Assembly (NCBI GenBank): GCA_036172665.1
Contig: CM069870.1
Span: forward strand, 21,674,001 to 21,738,000
Length of the DNA: 64,000 nucleotides
Source: Prosopocoilus inquinatus
Taxonomy: Eukaryota > Arthropoda > Insecta > Coleoptera > Lucanidae
Direction of reading: 5' to 3'
The notes beneath the pieces were generated by a model that was not told the origin of the DNA, did no database searches, and worked only from the letters and a program-made list of their open reading frames with translations. Below are positions 13,801 through 25,800 of the stretch, one piece after another. A program made the translations under genes and the position numbers. Numbering within the stretch: position 1 is the first letter of the stretch; each line of letters opens with the position of its first letter.

Positions 13801-16800
13801 TTTATTTTCAACCTTACCAACTTTAAAATATAGGGGAATTAAGGTTTATGTTTTTAGATAAATTTAAATTTTTAGATAAATTCAAACTTTTTTTTATCAA
13901 CGTAAAATTATTTTAACTGTTTTATTACTTACAGACAGGAACGACTGCTTTGTTTTTCGCGTCGCAGGGCGGATACCTGGAGGTGGTTAAACTTTTGCTG
14001 GACAACAAAGCCCCGGTGGACACGGCCAGCGTGGTACGTACAATAACCAGTGGCGGCTCGTCGAGGTGGGCAAGGTGGGCGGTGCCCACCCTGTCCTGTT
14101 GAAGTTGCATGCCCCGTTTCCGGTTCCCTTTTGCAGTTGTTGTTGTTGCGTCGCTTTAGAATTTTGATTGTAACTCAAGAACGCGTTCGTCGATTGTTTT
14201 TTGGTAAAAGGCGCTGGAAAGCTGAGAAAAAGCTTAATAAATCCCTCGCTTAAATTGAATTCAAAAATTACAAGCATGATCGCGAGAGGAGGGAGAAACG
14301 TTCAGTTAACTGAGCAAATAAAAAACGCGTCGCTTTAGAATTTTGATTGTAACTCAAGAACGCGTTCGTTAATTGTTTTTTGGTAAAAGGCGCTGGAAAG
14401 CTGAGAAAAAGCTTAATAAATCCCTCGCTTAAATTAATTCAAAAATTACAAGCATGATCGCAAGAGGAGGGAGAGACATTCAGTTAACTGAGCAAATAAA
14501 AAACGCGTCGCTTTAGAATTTTGATTGTAACTCAAGAACGGGTTCATCGATTGTTTTTTGGTGAACGGCATCAGAAAGCTGAGAAAAAGCTTAATAAATT
14601 CCACGCTTAAATTGAATTCAAAAATTACAAGCACGATCGCGAGAGGAGGGAGAGACGTTCAGTTAACTGAGCAAATAAACGCGTCGCTTTAGAATTTTGA
14701 TTGTAACTCAAGAACGCGTTCGTCGATTGTTTTTTGGTAAAAGGCGCTGGAAAGCTGAGAAAAAACTTAATAAATTCCACGCTTAAATTGAATTCAAAAA
14801 TTACAACCATGATCGCGAGAGGAGGGAGAGACGTTCAGTTAACTGAGCAAATAAAAAACGCGTCGCTTTAGAATTTTGATTGTAACTCAAGAACGCGTTC
14901 ATCGATTGTTTTTTGGTGAACGGCATCAAAAAGCTGAGAAAAAGCTTAATAAATTCCACGCTTAAATTGAATTCAAAAATTACAAGCATGATCGCGAGAG
15001 GAGGGAGAGACGTTCAGTTAACTGAGCAAATAAAAAACGCGTCGCTTTAGAATTTTGATTCTAACTCAAGAACGCGTTCGTCGATTGTTTTTTGGTAAAA
15101 GGCGCTGGAAAGCTGAGAAAAAGCTTAATAAATCCCTCGCTTAAATTGAATTCAAAAATTACAAGCATGATCGCGAGAGGAGGGAGAGACGTTCAGTTAA
15201 CTGAGCAAATAAAAAACGCGTCGCTTTAGAATTTTGATTGTAACTCAAGAACGCGTTCGTCGATTGTTTTGTGGTGAACGGCATCAGAAAGCTGAGAAAA
15301 AGCTTAATAAATCCCACGCTTAAATTGAATTCAAAAATTACAAGCATGATCGCGAGAGGAGGGAAAGACGTTCAGTTAACTGAGCAAATAAAAAACGCGT
15401 CGCTTTAGAATTTTGATTGTAACTCAAGAACACGTTCGTCGATTGTTTTTTGGTAAAAGGCGTTGGAAAGCTATGGAAAAGCTCTGTAAACCCCGCGCTT
15501 AAATTTTAACCAAAAATTACAAACGCGATTGCGATGGGAAGGAGAAACGTTCAGTTAATTGAACAAATAAAAAACGGGTTTGTTTTGAATTTTGATTGAA
15601 CTCAAGAACGCGTTAGTCGATCGTTTTGTTCGGTAAATGGCATTGGGAAGCTGAAAAAAAGCTCTTTAAATCCCCCGCTTAAATTTAGTTAAAAAATCTC
15701 GAGCCCCGAAAAACAAATTTATTTGAAAAATGCACCCACTTTCCCTTTTGCAGTTGTTGCCTACCCGCAGTAAATCATCACGAGCCGCCACTGACAACAA
15801 CAACAACAGAACAACGCAAACAAAACAGAACAATACCCGAACGCTATTACGCAAAGCACGGAAGAACGGTCTTCTGGTTTTCGAACCTGTTTGTTCTATT
15901 TTCAAGCGTGTGTTGCACGCAGCGTTGCGCTCCGTTGACCCACATGATTTTACGTTTTTGTTTTTTTTGTTTTTGTTTTTCTTTTTTTTTTAGGATGGCG
16001 GAAGTCCACTTTTCGTCTCCTGCCAGTGCGGCCACATGGATGTGGTGAAGGAGTTGATCACGCGAGGAGCTAAAGTCAACACTCACATGAAGGTAAAAAA
16101 AAAAGAAACAATACCTTCGCGTTCGTTCCTTTCGCTGCATCACAGCAATATTACAATGCATATACATCTGTATGTTGTCATGTAGAAAGTATTGTATTTC
16201 GCTGACGAGTATTTGCATATTCTGCACTGCTCACGCAAAGTATACGACGCCCTTCGCAGAAACACGAACAATTAATAATAGGTTTTTACACGTAGATCCA
16301 AGATCAGGGGGGGGTCCCAACGAGCTCGACACTGACCCCGAAAAGGTCGATGAACACTTAAAAGGGGTTGATGAACCTGTAAGGGTGGGTTGAGAATCGT
16401 TTGGAGGTCGAAGTTAATTAATTAGTGGGGGTCGATTTAAAAAAAATCATTTCATTCCTTTATGCATTGTAAATATATGGACACGCCCGCTTTGTTTTCT
16501 TTGAAAATATTTGGTTATTTAAAAAGAAATTTACATAATTGTTTTCAAGACGAAGTAAGAAAGAAGATGATGAGAGAGATGGCGCTGTAAAATGATTGCC
16601 GTTTAAGGCCTCTGAATCATGTTGACACAGGTACGACAATTCACGCTGTTTTTTTTTTTAAAAAAAAAACGAGTTTGTCAGTATCATACCGAGACATCAA
16701 AAATTATTTTGGTCAATGGGGGAGGGGGGTCATGAAATGGGAAGCGACTGTATGTTAACAGCAAGTAAAACTAAAATTAAAATCCATGAATATCCTTGAC

Positions 16801-19800
16801 CAAAATAATATTCGAAGTCAAAATACTGAGATTGCAAAAATTATTTTGATCAAGGGCGGTCATGAAGTAAACCCAAGAAGCTATTAACAGCAAGTAAATC
16901 CAAGAAATTAAAGAAAAAACAGCAAGTACACTTTTTCAGAACTGCTTGCAAGATTTTGACAATAATCAAAAAATGATTGATACAGTGCACGAGTTGACCA
17001 TAATAATTTTTGATGTCAAAATGTAAACCGTTAACAGACAAGGGGGCGTATTCTTATTCTACTAATTAACGGGCCGTTACAATTTAGAGGTCCTTTAAAA
17101 TTTAAAATACAGTTCCATGATTGGTTGTTACCGTAGCAACAAAATTTAACAGCCCTTTAAAATCAACGCTTTTAATACAGAATAGGCGCCACTGAGTTGA
17201 GAATTTGGATGAACTAAAAACAAAAGTGCAACTTTTCTTTCATCGAAAGTAAGTTTACAGCTTGATATTTACAAAATCACGACAGAAAAAATTATTTACA
17301 TTTGCAGTGTCCGCGTTCTGATTCTATATTTCCATGGTGGAATACATAAGATGAAACGATAAACGATTGGCGTGGGCTTTTTTGGATTAATAGATATTAT
17401 TATTAATGAAGAATCAGCCAAGTTGCGACAGTCAATCTCATTTGCTGTATCCGTTTTAACTGACATTTCATTGGTTACTAACTCTCCCCACCAGAGATAA
17501 GTTTCCTGCTCAACGTTTCACCTATGTATTTCCGCTAAGTTTTTTTTTTTTTGTGATATGCTATTACAACACTTCACCTTTGGTCAAAAGGTGGCGCCAT
17601 ATATGATTTATGTGTGTCACATTGTAATCTCATTATTTTTATGAAAGAAACTGCTACAAAAGTCCTTCGACTTCTCTCCTTTATCCAAAAAATAAAAAAA
17701 ATAAAAAAACAATGAAAGACTTGCCCGATGCGTAGGAATTTTTGGGAAACATGGTTTATTAAAATTTTCTGTCAAAAACAAAATCTTGATCAGAAGTGAT
17801 CGAATTTTGTTTCCTCGTTAAAAGCAAAAAGATGTCTTTTGCATTGTTTTTTTTTTGTCAAGAGCAATAAAAAGGGACAAATTACTGTGATTAAAACGAC
17901 AGTACCGCGACAAAGAACATCGAAAAAATACAACGATCTCATATATTTTTATTTCTCTCTCTTGTAACGCATCTTTTGTATCTGCTTTTCCTTTTTCAAA
18001 AACAAAAAAAAAATACAAATGATTGTTCAGTATGTTAAAAACGTTGAAAAGGAAAACATTTTGAAATGCTGTTGCGGCAGTTTCCCTTCGGTCAAGAGAT
18101 GGCGCTTTGAACGATTCCTGTCTCCTGTCTTGAATTTGAACTTGAAATATGGAAATTAAAAGAAAATCATTGCGAAGACAGAGTATGACTTGAAACGTCA
18201 GCGTGAATATGAAATTCAGTTACAGAAATTTCGATAAAAATCGTTTTCCCTTTTGGCCAAGAGGTGGCGCTTCATTTAAGATGCCTGTGACGCCGTGATT
18301 TTATGTTTTCTAAATCACTCTGTGTGTGAGTTAAAGTTAAATCATCTGAATATTTAAGAAACGTTGGGAATCCCTGTCCAAGAGTGGCGTAGGTTCCAAG
18401 ACGTTCTGCATTAAATTGTACATTTAGTTTTCCTTTTATTTTGAATACTTGAGTACTTCGATGAAAATAAAAAAGTGAGGCAAACGACAAAAGAGGAAGT
18501 GACAATGCTAATAAAATTGTAAAAATTGCGCCTAAATGTTCGTGCGATTGAGATCGAAGCAGCGGCAGCTGACGGGTTACGTCCCGCGCCAGCGTCGACG
18601 CCGCTTTGATTGGAAGGAGGTTTAAGGGCATCGCTGACTGTGGGCTTTTTTACATTATACGTCATGCTTCATTATGTACTACGATGCTCAACTTAAATGA
18701 TACTTCTGCACGCGAACCACACCCTTAAGAACATTCAGCGTAAGGGCTACGAAACTGTCAAATCATTATCATTTATAGTGAGAATTGCTATACATATTTA
18801 ACAGAAACAACGTCATGCGGACTTTTGTGTAACAGTTGTGGATAAATTTTATTATCATCCTGAATTCCACCTCGTCCCCCATCTATTATAATCAAGGCGC
18901 GGGAAGCTTGTGGAAGTGTAGTGCGAACGACCTAATTACTAATTAGTGCACAAAAACTGTACAAAGTATGTAAACAATCAATGGCGCACGCGCTAATTAT
19001 AAATAAAATAAGCAGTGGCGGACTTAGGGCTGGGCAACTGCCCGGGGCCTCGCGCCTTAAGGGGCCCCGCGCAATCTGCCAGATCTGTCAATTTCGTCTA
19101 ATTTTATGCTCTTTCCGGAAACTATTTTTATTACTACAGGATGTTTGAGAAAAGCTGAGTGTTTATTTTATTTTATTTTTCTAACGGTACCCTCCCAACT
19201 GGACAAAATTGACGGGTCCGACCGTATTTTTTTTTTTTTTTTTTAATTAATCGTCTGGAAAAATTAATCGAACGACCGTTGTTTCTTCTTCTGTTTGATT
19301 TAGTTTAATTTATTTTTATTTTTTAATTCAGTTTATCGTTCAATCGATAGGATTTTAGGTTTTAATTTTATCAGTTGATCATCTTTTGTTTTTGTTTCTT
19401 GTTTTAATTTCCTCGATTTGAGTTTATTTTGCATTTTAATCACTTCGATCGATTGCTACCTTTGTTTTCTACTCTTTTAATTTCGGTTAGATTTTGTTTA
19501 TTATCAACTGATCATTTTTTGTATTTTTTTTTTATTTACTCGATTTTACATTTTAATCCTTTGGATCGATCGCCATTTTTGTTTTCTGTTTTATGCGATT
19601 TCATGTTATTTATTGATTATTAATTGATCGTCTTTTGTTTTGTTTCTTGTTTTATTTACTCGATTTGAGTTTATTTTGCATTTTAATCACTTCGATCGAT
19701 GGCGATTTTTGTCTTCTCGTTATGTGATTTGATTTTATTTATTAATTATATTTTTTTAACACTTAGCGATCATTTTTTTTTAAATATTTATGTATACTAT

Positions 19801-22800
19801 TTTTATTTTCATCTATCATCTTTTGTATTTTTCTTTTTCTTTCGTTTAATTTTATTTGATATGTTTTCTTATTTTTTAATTATCAATTGATCGTCCTTTA
19901 GTTTGTTTTTTCTTATAATTTGCTGGATTTGAACGTATTTTACATTTTAATCTGTTGGATTCACCGCCATTTATATTTCCTTCCCTCGTATGCGATTTGA
20001 TTTTATTTATTGAATATCAATTGATCATCTTTTGTTTTTGTTTTTTGTTTTCTACTTACTGGATTGGAATTTGTTTAACGTTTTAATTCCTTCGATAACT
20101 TTATTTGGTATTGTGGCGAGCCAACCTGACTTAGCGCAAGGCGTCAAGAAGTCGGTCCGCTTCGATGTGTCATCGGCCGTCACGCGTTCGGGGCCTACAT
20201 CGAACAAACTAGAATCTTCCAGCATAGAGACTTCCAGACGCCAGCAAATGATATAAAATCGCCCGGAGTTGACTCACCAGGGAGTCGAATTCGAACAGCG
20301 ATCGTCGAAGTTAGATTTTAGTGTGAAAATAAATTGTTAGAAATAAATTAGTTTTTAAGCTTTATTAAATTACGGTTAAGTTTTTATCGAGTGTTTTATT
20401 CGTTTAAATAAATAAACTCAAACCCTAGAAACGTAACAGTGGTGTCGGTGTGCGGGTTTGTGAAAATAAATAAACAATTTAAAGTAAATTAAATTTAATC
20501 AGATTATTAAATTATTAAAAAAAAAACAATGGCTACGAGAAAAGTGTTGTTGAAAGACTTAAAAGTGGCCGAATTAAAAACCGAATTGGAAGAACGAGAG
20601 TTAGAAACCTGTGGTTTGAAAGGCGCACTTCAACAGCGTCTCCGATCCGATTTGTTGACAGCTGGTGAAGATCCAGAGACGTTCCTTTTCGAAATTTCGT
20701 GTGGTCCCGTCGATTTTAATAAAATCTTGAAGGATGAATTTCGAGAACAATCCAGAAATTTCAAGGACGAACTTCGAGAACAATCCAGAAATTTGGACGA
20801 GAAGTTTCTAGAACAATCTGGAAATTTCAAGGACGAACTTCGAGAACAATCCAGAAATTTGGACGAGAAGTTTCAAGAACAGTCTGGAAATTTAGAGAAG
20901 AAACTTCTAGAACAATCTGGAAATTTCAAGGACGAGCTTCGAGAACAATCCAGAAATTTAGAGGAGAAGCTTCTAGAACAATCTGGAAATTTCGATAAAT
21001 TACAGAATAAATTGTTGGAACAATCTAGAGACTTAGACGAGAAATTTCTAGAGCAATCCAGAAATTTCGACGAGAAACTTCTAGAACAGTCCGGAAATTT
21101 GAAGGGTGAATTTCTAGAACAGACGAAAGGACTCGAAGATAAACTAGTGGTAAAAATATCGGAAGAAACAAGGAACTTGCAAGAAAATGTGGAAGAAATA
21201 ATATTCCAGCAGGATAATAAAATCAAAAATCTGGAACAAATCATGGCGGGGTTGCGAGTGTTCGGGGATCAGCCACCAATAGAAGTACTAGAAAATAATG
21301 AAACCCGAATTGTGGAAGGACCAGCAGAAAATTCGAAATTAAAAATAAAACCACCGACGTTCGATGGAAAATCTTCTTGTCCCAACTACTTCAAACAGTT
21401 CGAAGCAGCAGCAAAGGCGAACAGATGGACGGCCAGCGAAAAAGCCACTTCGTTAATTGTGGCCTTGAGAGGGGACGCTATCGATGTGCTACAGACGATG
21501 CCGCCAGAGGAACAAGAAGACTTCGACAAGCTGGTGAATAGGATGGAAATGCGTTACGGACAGGCCCATCTGACCGAGGTATACCATGCGCAGTTGAGGA
21601 ATCGCTGTCAGAAATCCGGAGAAACTCTTCAGGAATTCGAAGCAGACGTTGCGCGTCTGGCCCAGTTGGCATATCCCACAGCTCCTGTTGAATTCAAGGT
21701 GGGATCTACTATAAAGGAGCGACCCAGGGAGTATACCACCGCCGAGGATGTTCGCCGCATTGTGGAACAGGTGTTCAAACAGAAGAAACCGCTGGTGCGG
21801 CCAGGAGGAAGGACATGTTCGCAGGCGATGTCCAAAGCCCAGACAGGATCCAAGGAAGCCACAGTTAAACTAAGCCGGGTCGGTGCAGAGGGGCAAACGT
21901 CGACCCGTATTCAAAGGCCCCCAAAGACGAAAGCCAACCAAGTAATATCCCTACGGCAGTTAACCAGCAGTATCTTCGTGGATGTTACCATTGATGACAT
22001 TCCTCACACCATGTTGTTGGATACGGGTGCGACGAAGACCATCCTAAGACCCGACGTCATTAAGTCATCTGGACGCACCGAGCCGACCAAGTGGAAACTG
22101 AAAACAGCAACTGGAACATCAGCAACTGTCCACGGTGAAGTAGAGGTTATCATCACCATTGGTTCAACTCCAATAAAACACCGTGCACTGGTGGCAGATA
22201 TAGAGGACGAGGCAATTTTGGGCATGGACGTCATGTGTGCCCACGGGTTCCAATTGGACTTAAAGCGTGGCGTGATGGCGGTCAATAATGAGGAGTTGGT
22301 TCTACATCAACGAGGGGACGTGGCCGCTCGAGTAGTCCTCGCTGAAGACGTTGTATTACCCAGCAGGACGGAGGTTATCGTCGACGCAAAACTGGACGGT
22401 GTTTTTCAAGATGGGCAAGTCATTATGGTTGAACCTAATACTGATGATCAAAGGATTGGAAGAGGAGTCCTCGTTGGGAAAATGTTGTTGACGGCGAAGA
22501 AGGAAGTACCTGTCCGCCTGATGAACGTCAATTGTTTCTCTGTCAATATCAAGAAAGGAACAATCTTGGGAAGCTGCACCATGGTGTCCTCCATCTCCCG
22601 GCAACTTGAAACAAACGTGCCAGAAGCGAAAGTCCCAAAGAAATTATGGGAAATGGTTATGTCAACAGCCCAGGAATTGACTCCAGACCAGAAGACAAAA
22701 GCAAAGAATCTGATCGGCCGCTATCAAGATGTATTTGAGGTAGAAAATGGATCCAAGGGAAGAACTGATGTCGTGAAACACAAAATAGAGACTGGAGAAG

Positions 22801-25800
22801 AAAGACCTATCCGTCAAGCTCCAAGGCGATTACCGTTGGCGAAGCGTGAGGAAGCGGAACGCATTATTCGCGAGATGGAAAAGGATAATGTAATAGAACC
22901 ATCAAGCAGCCCGTGGGCGTCACCAGTAGTGCTTGTGAAGAAGAAGGATGGGTCCACCAGGTTCTGTGTAGACTACCGGTTACTCAATAATGTCACCAAG
23001 AAGGACAGCTATCCCTTGCCCCGGATTGATGATACCCTGGACACCCTGGCCGGCTCAAAGATCTTCTTAACTTTGGACTTAAAGAGTGGATATTGGCAAG
23101 TGGAGCTGGCGCCCGAAGATCGAGAAAAGACGGCGTTATCCATTGGTATGGGTCTGTGGCAGTTCACAGTGATGCCATTCGGGTTATGTAATGCCCCAGC
23201 GACATTCGAGAGGTTAATGGAGACGGTTCTGAAAGGTCTGTCCTGGACAACGTGCATGGTGTACCTTGACGACATAATTGTCGTGGGAAAGACGTTCGAC
23301 GACCACCTAAGGAACCTGGAAGGAGTGTTCCAGCGGCTTCGCGGAGCTGGACTAAAGCTTAGCCTCAAGAAGTGTCACCTGTTCCAGAAGGTAGTGAATT
23401 ACCTGGGGCACATTGTTAATGGAAACGGAATCGCCGTGGACCCTGTGAAGATTCAGGTGGTGAAAGACTGGCCAACTCCCAGAAATAAACACCAAATAAG
23501 GAGTTTCCTTGGCCTGTGCACTTACTATCGGCGCTACGTTCCTGGATTTGCAGACATTGCTAAGCCGTTAACAAAACTCACTGAAGAAGGTCGTCCATTT
23601 GAATGGGACCAACAGTGTCAAATTGGCTTTGAACAACTAAAGCAGTACTTGGTTAGTGCTCCTATTCTGAGTTATCCTCTCCCGGAAGGCAAGTTCGTCG
23701 TGGACACAGATGCTAGCAACGTTGGGATTGGTGGCGTACTCTCCCAGATACAAGAGGGGCAAGAGAAGGTGATCGGCTACTTCAGTAAAGTCCTATCAAA
23801 GCCGGAACGAAACTATTGCGTCACAAGAAGGGAATTGCTAGCCGTCGTAAAAACGATAGAACACTTCTACAAGTACTTGTATGGTAGACGCTTCCTGCTG
23901 AGGACCGACCACGCCGCTCTAAAATGGCTTCTCCGTTTCAAGAACCCAGAAGGGCAAGTTGCACGATGGATCGAACGACTTCAGGAGTACGATTTTGAAA
24001 TTCAGCATCGGGCAGGAACTAGCCATCGAAATGCCGATGCTCTGTCGAGAAGGCCCTGTGCCGAAGACTGTAAGCACTGTAGTCGTTTGGACGAGAAAAT
24101 AGCCACGACTGCGAGGACAGCCATTGTTGATGACAAATGGCAAGGCGAAGAACTGCGAAGAGATCAGGAGAACGACCCGGATTTGAAATTAGTGCTAGAA
24201 TGGAAAAGCAGCAGGGACGCGAGGCCTACCTGGGAAGAGGTAGCACCATGTGCACCGTCCGTAAAATCATACTGGGCGCAGTGGGACTCCATAGTGTTGG
24301 ATCGTGGTCTTCTGAGACGAAGCATAGAGAATCAGGAAGGCATGGAACAGAAGACACAGTTACTGATCCCAAAGAATAGGGTGCCAGAAGTTCTGAGGGA
24401 ACTTCACGATGGAACTTCGGGAGGGCATCTGGGAGTTAAGAAGACCATGGAGAAGGTGCGCGAAAGATTTTACTGGGTGAACTGCAAGGAAGACGTGAAG
24501 GATTGGTGCAGAAAGTGTGCAGTCTGCGCAGCCAGTAACGGCCCCCACAGGCGGGGTAAGGCTCCCATGAGACAGTACAACGTTGGAAGTCCTTTTGAGA
24601 GAGTTGCCATCGATGTAGCCGGCCCGTTTCCAGAAACGAATGGTGGAAACAAGTACATCGTCGTGGTAATGGACTACTTTAGCAAGTGGGTTGAAGCTTA
24701 CGCCCTACCTAACCAAGAGGCAGTCACTATTGCGGAAGTCCTTGTCAGGGAATGGATCAGTCGGTATGGTGCACCTATGGAACTGCATTCAGACCAAGGA
24801 AGGAACTTTGAATCGGCCTTGTTCAAGAACGTGTGTACTCTGCTCGGCGTACGAAAAACTAGAACAACTGCACTCCACCCACAGTCGGACGGAATGGTGG
24901 AAAGGTTCAATAGAACCATCAACCGACATTTGTCCAAGGTCGTTTCCAATCATCAGAGGGACTGGGACACGTACATCCCCCTGTTTCTAATGGCATACCG
25001 CTTGTCTGTTCATGAGACAACAGGGGAGACTCCCGCGAAAGTGGTATTCGGGCGAGAGCCGAGACTGCCCTGCGACCTGAAGTTTGGTGTGAAGCCTGGC
25101 GAAGTCTCTGCCGACGAAGATTACGTGAGCAAATTACGCAGGAAAATGGATGATATCCACAACCAAGTGCGTCACAATATACAGACGGCCAGCGATCGGA
25201 TGAAGGAGCACTATGACATCAACGCTCAACACGGGGGATACCACCCTGGAGCACTGGTCTGGCTTTATAACCCCCAAAGACGTCGAGGCCTCTCCCCAAA
25301 ATTACAGACCTCTTGGGAAGGTCCTTACAAAGTGATGAAACGGATCAACGACGTCGTTTACCGCATCAGGAAGGTCCCCCATGGCAAACCCAAAGTAATC
25401 CACTTCAACCGGATAGCCCCTTACCATGGAGAAGCAGATGAAGGGACAGTACAAAGGGCGCAAGTTTCCGAAGTGAACTTCGAAACCTTCATGTCTCATC
25501 ACGCCGAAGGAAGCAAGGCACGGTTTGGAGTGACCACGGAGAAGCAACAAGATCTCTTTAAAGTGCCACTGGAGTACAGTCTGGCCCACTGCGTAGCAGA
25601 AGACCTGAAAATGTCCAAAGGAATCGCTCAGGTGTTTAAGAAGAAATTTGGCCAAATCGAGGAGCTACGAAGACAGCATCCCGTGGTAGGCAAGAGCTTG
25701 CAGATCATTGATTCGACGGCAGATCGGAGGCGCCACGTGCATTATTTAGTCACTAAGAAGACATCAAGCGGTAAACCTGACTATGTGACTATGTGGAGAG

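Noticed and set aside
14446..15347. Repeated 62-codon minus-strand frames starting MLVIFEFNLS
   Set aside because: They follow the 178-bp repeat unit exactly and change with it; no sign of selection on protein sequence.
11580..15690. CRISPR-like regular repeats
   Set aside because: The units are contiguous tandem repeats without unique spacers in a eukaryotic intron.
24137..24990. Other-frame ORFs inside the gypsy polyprotein, including a possible separate pol start or env
   Set aside because: The main frame runs through with all pol motifs; the alternatives are short shadows and no env-like signal or membrane segment exists before the 3' LTR.
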